Source: Actinomycetota bacterium (GTDB taxonomy: Bacteria; Actinomycetota; Actinomycetes; S36-B12; UBA10799). From it: a stretch of 6,556 nt of DNA. Below the pieces are notes generated by a model. That model was given only the letters and a program-made list of their open reading frames with translations. It did no database searches and was not told the DNA's origin. Position 1 is the stretch's first letter; each line of letters starts with the position of its first letter. Both the position numbers and the translations under genes were made by a program. Shown piece by piece: positions 1 to 6,556 of the stretch. The stretch is taken from NCBI GenBank assembly GCA_030837445.1, contig JAUPKM010000470.1:1-6556 (forward strand), in the 5' to 3' direction.

Positions 1-2625
<2,625 letters not shown>

Positions 2626-2652
2626 ACACTATTGTGATCATGTACTTCGCGG

Positions 2653-2687
2653 CCGTTCCCGGGGGTCCTCGCGGCCTTCGGGAGCGG
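2653..2687 (+). terminator. Possible rpoC-end hairpin (weak terminator candidate)
   Basis: CCGTTCCCG (2653-2661) can pair with CGGGAGCGG (2679-2687) as nine base pairs with one G-U wobble. Two more G-U pairs could be added at the base, and the loop is 17 bases. It starts 27 bases after the rpoC stop. No run of T follows, only TTGG, so it does not look like a classic intrinsic terminator. Terminators in high-GC actinobacteria often lack a U tract, so partial termination is possible but unproven. Confidence 0.3.
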
Positions 2688-2746
2688 TTGGTGAATCGCG
2701 TGGTCACGACCAGGTGTCCGCAGGTCATCTCGGTAAGGGAACCGTT

Positions 2747-2776
2747 TTGACGCTCCCTGTGGACGACGGGTAGTCT
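2747..2776 (+). promoter_or_regulatory. Putative principal-sigma promoter of the str operon (rpsL)
   Basis: A -35 hexamer TTGACG (2747-2752) and a -10 hexamer TAGTCT (2771-2776) are separated by 18 bases. This fits the TTGACN / TANNNT pattern known for HrdB/SigA-type sigma factors of actinobacteria. Transcription would start near 2783-2785 and give a leader of about 245 bases before rpsL. The bases between the -10 element and the likely start are mostly G/C (CGTCGCC), as in stringently controlled ribosomal promoters; that regulatory reading is inference. No rival pair of similar quality was seen in the gap. Confidence 0.6.
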
Positions 2777-2786
2777 CGTCGCCTGC

Positions 2787-2804
2787 GCCTGGGTCCGCTC
2801 AGGC
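2787..2804 (+). other. Hairpin at the 5' end of the rpsL leader
   Basis: GCCTGGG (2787-2793) pairs with CTCAGGC (2798-2804) through seven pairs, one of them G-U, closing a four-base loop TCCG. It begins only a few bases after the predicted transcription start. Such 5'-terminal stems commonly protect an mRNA from degradation; that role is inferred. Because it sits just before a Shine-Dalgarno sequence at 2817-2821, it could also influence loading there. Confidence 0.4.
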
Positions 2805-2900
2805 TGCCCCGCGTTCAGGAGTTGACCGTGAGGTCGGCTCATCTGGCGGACGGGTCTCAACTCACCTCTCGGGTTCCGCCCGGGGGCCGGGGGAGAGCGC

Positions 2901-2926
2901 CCGACACGCCCGAGCTCGGGGGTCGG
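2901..2926 (+). other. Leader hairpin A around a 12-bp palindrome
   Basis: A perfect palindrome CCCGAGCTCGGG lies at 2909-2920. It can form a four-base-pair stem with loop AGCT, extended after a 3x1 internal loop by CCGAC (2901-2905) pairing with GTCGG (2922-2926). The outer stem shares bases 2924-2926 with the competing hairpin B. As DNA, the palindrome could also be a protein-binding site; no regulator is known from the sequence. Confidence 0.3.
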
Positions 2927-2937
2927 ACGGCGGTCCG
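2924..2937 (+). other. Leader hairpin B, exclusive with the outer stem of hairpin A
   Basis: CGGAC (2924-2928) pairs perfectly with GTCCG (2933-2937) around the four-base loop GGCG. The left arm overlaps the right arm of the outer stem of hairpin A, so the two full structures cannot coexist. GC-rich sequence makes chance stems common, which keeps confidence low. Confidence 0.25.
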
Positions 2938-2952
2938 GCCCAGTACCACCTG

Positions 2953-2994
2953 TACACCTCAGAGAAATATCGATACACCTCAGAGAAATACCGA
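2953..2994 (+). repeat. 21-bp tandem direct repeat, two abutting copies
   Basis: Copy one is 2953-2973 and copy two is 2974-2994. Both begin TACACCTCAGAGAAATA and differ at only one position (T at 2970 versus C at 2991), with no spacer between them. The unit is clearly richer in A and T than the surrounding leader. It ends 35 bases before the rpsL start codon and 26 bases before its ribosome binding site. It may be a recent slippage duplication, or a duplicated site for a protein, RNase or ribosome; the sequence does not say which. Confidence 0.9.
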
Positions 2995-3029
2995 CGGACG
3001 ACGAGAGCACGACAGAACACGGAGATCCG

Positions 3030-3403
<374 letters not shown>

Positions 3404-3404
<1 letters not shown>

Positions 3405-3874
3405 TGCCTCGCAAGGGCCCGGCACCGAAGCGGCCGCTGATCGTCGACCCGGTCTACGGTTCGCCGCTCGTGACCCAGCTGGTCAACAAGGTTCTGCTGG
3501 ACGGCAAGAAGTCTGTCGCCGAGCGTGCCGTCTACTCGGCGCTCGAAGGCTGCCGGGAGAAGACCGGCACTGACCCCGTCATCACGCTGAAGCGCGCGCT
3601 CGACAACGTCAAGCCCGCCATCGAGGTCAAGTCCCGCCGCGTCGGCGGTGCCACCTACCAGGTCCCGATCGAGGTCAAGGCCGGTCGTTCGACGACGCTG
3701 GCGCTGCGATGGCTCGTCGGGTACTCCCGGGCACGCCGGGAGAAGACCATGACCGAGCGTCTGATGAACGAGATCCTCGACGCGAGCAACGGGCTCGGCG
3801 CGGCTGTCAAGCGCCGCGAGGACACGCACAAGATGGCCGAGTCGAACAAGGCTTTCGCGCACTACCGCTGGTGA
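3404..3874 (+). CDS. rpsG: 30S ribosomal protein S7
   Basis: S7 binds the 3' major domain of 16S rRNA, starts assembly of the 30S head and lines the E-site/mRNA exit channel. The product is 156 residues, the usual length, beginning PRKGPAPKRP. Typical family signatures are visible: DPVYGSPLVTQLVNK near 15-29, SRRVGGATYQVP near 77-88, which includes the beta-hairpin contacting tRNA and rRNA, RWLVGYSRARRE near 102-113, and a C-terminal helix ending HYRW. The ATG at 3404 overlaps the rpsL stop codon by one base and has AGGAG eight bases upstream. In E. coli S7 represses its operon by binding a spacer between rpsL and rpsG; that spacer does not exist here. A strong hairpin follows ten bases after the stop. 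Confidence 0.98.
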
Positions 3875-3884
3875 CCTGGTGGAG

Positions 3885-3922
3885 AGGCCTGCCGGCTCCC
3901 CTGGGGACCGGTCGGCGGGCCT
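3885..3922 (+). other. Strong hairpin between rpsG and fusA
   Basis: AGGCCTGCCGGCT (3885-3897) pairs with GGTCGGCGGGCCT (3910-3922): thirteen consecutive pairs, three of them G-U, with a twelve-base loop. It lies ten bases after the rpsG stop and about 30 bases before the fusA ribosome binding site. No T tract follows. It could lower read-through into fusA, mark an mRNA processing site, or serve as a binding site for a feedback protein; the sequence cannot decide. The outer ten pairs contain only one wobble, so formation in the mRNA is likely. Confidence 0.55.
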
Positions 3923-3951
3923 TCGGCGCGCTGACGAATCACGAACGAAGC

Positions 3952-3957
3952 GAGGGG
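3952..3957 (+). promoter_or_regulatory. Ribosome binding site that fixes the fusA start
   Basis: GAGGGG lies eight bases before the GTG at 3966. The reading frame stays open upstream to another GTG at 3879, but that one would add 29 residues unlike any EF-G N-terminus and would lie across the rpsG-fusA hairpin. This site therefore supports 3966 as the true start. Confidence 0.7.
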
Positions 3958-3965
3958 CGACCCCT

Positions 3966-6068
<2,103 letters not shown>

Positions 6069-6241
6069 ACCGGCCGCTCGCCCGATTCCCCCACGAACCA
6101 CCCGAGCAGCACCTGATCTTCAGCATCTGCCCGGTCAGAAACACCATCGGCCCGCACGTCGGGGCCGGTGTCATCCCAGTCGTCCCGACCACCGGCTACC
6201 GAACCGGACGGCGACACGAACAGTCCGACAGGAGGACCCCC
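6069..6241 (+). other. fusA-tuf spacer
   Basis: This 173-base spacer holds a bulged hairpin (6141-6171) and the tuf ribosome binding site AGGAGG (6230-6235). I found no convincing -35/-10 pair; T/A-rich hexamers are nearly absent. tuf could therefore be served by read-through from rpsL-fusA or by a promoter inside fusA that I cannot recognise by eye. Confidence 0.6.
6141..6171 (+). other. Bulged hairpin in the fusA-tuf spacer
   Basis: ACACC (6141-6145) pairs with GGTGT (6167-6171), and GGCCC (6149-6153) pairs with GGGCC (6162-6166). This gives ten Watson-Crick pairs with a three-base bulge ATC on the 5' side and an eight-base loop. No T tract follows. It may be an mRNA processing or stability element, or a leader structure for tuf. 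The role is unknown. Confidence 0.4.
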
Positions 6242-6556
6242 GTGGCGAAGGCGAAGTTCGAGCGGACCAAACCGCACGTCAACATCGGCACCATCGGTCA
6301 CATCGACCACGGCAAGACGACGCTGACTGCGGCCATCACCAAGGTGCTGCACGACAAGTTCCCCGACCTGAACCCCTTCACGCCGTTCGACCAGATCGAC
6401 AAGGCTCCGGAGGAGCGGCAGCGCGGTATCACGATCTCGATCGCGCACGTCGAGTACCAGACCGCGTCGCGGCACTACGCGCACGTGGACTGCCCCGGGC
6501 ACGCCGACTACATCAAGAACATGATCACCGGGGCGGCGCAGATGGACGGGGCGATC
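6242..6556 (+). CDS. tuf: Elongation factor Tu, N-terminal part (3' end outside window)
   Basis: EF-Tu is the abundant GTPase that brings aminoacyl-tRNA to the ribosomal A site. The first 105 codons, roughly a quarter of a normal protein of about 397 residues, are present. The start AKAKFERTKPHVNIGTIGH matches actinobacterial EF-Tu directly. The P-loop is GHIDHGKT (19-26), switch I holds RGITI (61-65), and switch II holds DCPGH (83-87) with catalytic His87 (His84 in mature E. coli numbering). The GTG at 6242 is supported by AGGAGG at 6230-6235 with a six-base spacer. The sequence remains open to the window end, in mid-domain I. The Cys in DCPGH, and the wording NPFTPFDQIDKAPEE, are seen in Streptomyces- and Frankia-like lineages, whereas mycobacteria carry DAPGH. 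The sites of elfamycin resistance further along are not visible. Confidence 0.97.
   Translation, partial: MAKAKFERTKPHVNIGTIGHIDHGKTTLTAAITKVLHDKFPDLNPFTPFDQIDKAPEERQRGITISIAHVEYQTASRHYAHVDCPGHADYIKNMITGAAQMDGAI

Larger units (their letters stand above)
2626..3029 (+). other. rpoC-rpsL intergenic region with str promoter and long leader
   Basis: This 404-base gap has no convincing protein gene. From left to right it holds a possible transcription-end hairpin shortly after rpoC, a sigma-70-type promoter near 2747-2776, a 5'-end hairpin near 2787-2804, a Shine-Dalgarno-led small reading frame starting at 2828, GC-rich hairpins around 2901-2937, an AT-richer 21-bp tandem repeat at 2953-2994, and the rpsL ribosome binding site GGAG at 3021-3024. 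The individual elements are listed separately. The arrangement suggests that the str genes have their own transcription start instead of depending only on read-through from rpoBC. Confidence 0.8.

Noticed and set aside
2822..2844. TTGACC at 2822-2827 as a second -35 element for rpsL
   Set aside because: No acceptable -10 hexamer lies 16-19 bases downstream; the bases there are GGCGGA and similar. It is better explained as the spacer after AGGAG at 2817-2821.
3879..3965. In-frame 29-codon N-terminal extension of fusA from GTG 3879
   Set aside because: The extension has no Shine-Dalgarno at proper spacing, spans the rpsG-fusA hairpin and does not resemble EF-G. The start at 3966 has GAGGGG eight bases upstream and gives the normal 700-residue protein.

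Overview
This window carries the end of the RNA polymerase beta-prime gene followed by the streptomycin (str) ribosomal operon of a high-GC Gram-positive bacterium (Actinomycetota). All genes lie on the + strand. The order is rpoC (3' part) - rpsL - rpsG - fusA - tuf (5' part). The lineage call rests on strongly G/C-ending codons, three GTG starts out of four visible starts, the actinobacterial wording of EF-Tu (RGITISIAHVEYQT, DCPGH) and of the RpoC tail, and a TTGAC...TAGNNT promoter. I cannot place the organism below phylum or class level. EF-G reads more like the mycobacterial-type housekeeping protein, while the EF-Tu start reads more like Streptomyces or Frankia relatives.

Layout: bases 1-2625 are the C-terminal 874 codons of rpoC, including the catalytic Asp triad, bridge helix, trigger loop and second zinc site. 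Bases 2626-3029 are a 404-base gap. It holds a possible rpoC-end hairpin, a good housekeeping-sigma promoter (about 2747-2776) and a long, structured rpsL leader of roughly 245 bases. The leader contains several hairpins, a Shine-Dalgarno-led upstream reading frame and a perfectly abutting 21-bp tandem repeat. rpsL (3030-3404) and rpsG (3404-3874) overlap by one base. A 91-base spacer with a strong hairpin leads to fusA (3966-6068). A 173-base spacer with a bulged hairpin then leads to tuf (6242 onward, cut by the window end).

The genes supply transcription (RpoC), the ribosome decoding centre (S12), 30S head assembly (S7), translocation (EF-G) and aminoacyl-tRNA delivery (EF-Tu). This is the conserved growth-rate-linked cluster. 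Expression of the four translation genes probably starts mainly at the promoter upstream of rpsL, with translational coupling of rpsL to rpsG.

The coding content is ordinary housekeeping and I see no mobile element, CRISPR array, RNA gene or novel enzyme system. The parts worth a second look are non-coding: the rpsL leader with its tandem repeat, upstream frame and mutually exclusive hairpins, and the lack of the rpsL-rpsG spacer that serves as the S7 feedback target in Escherichia coli.
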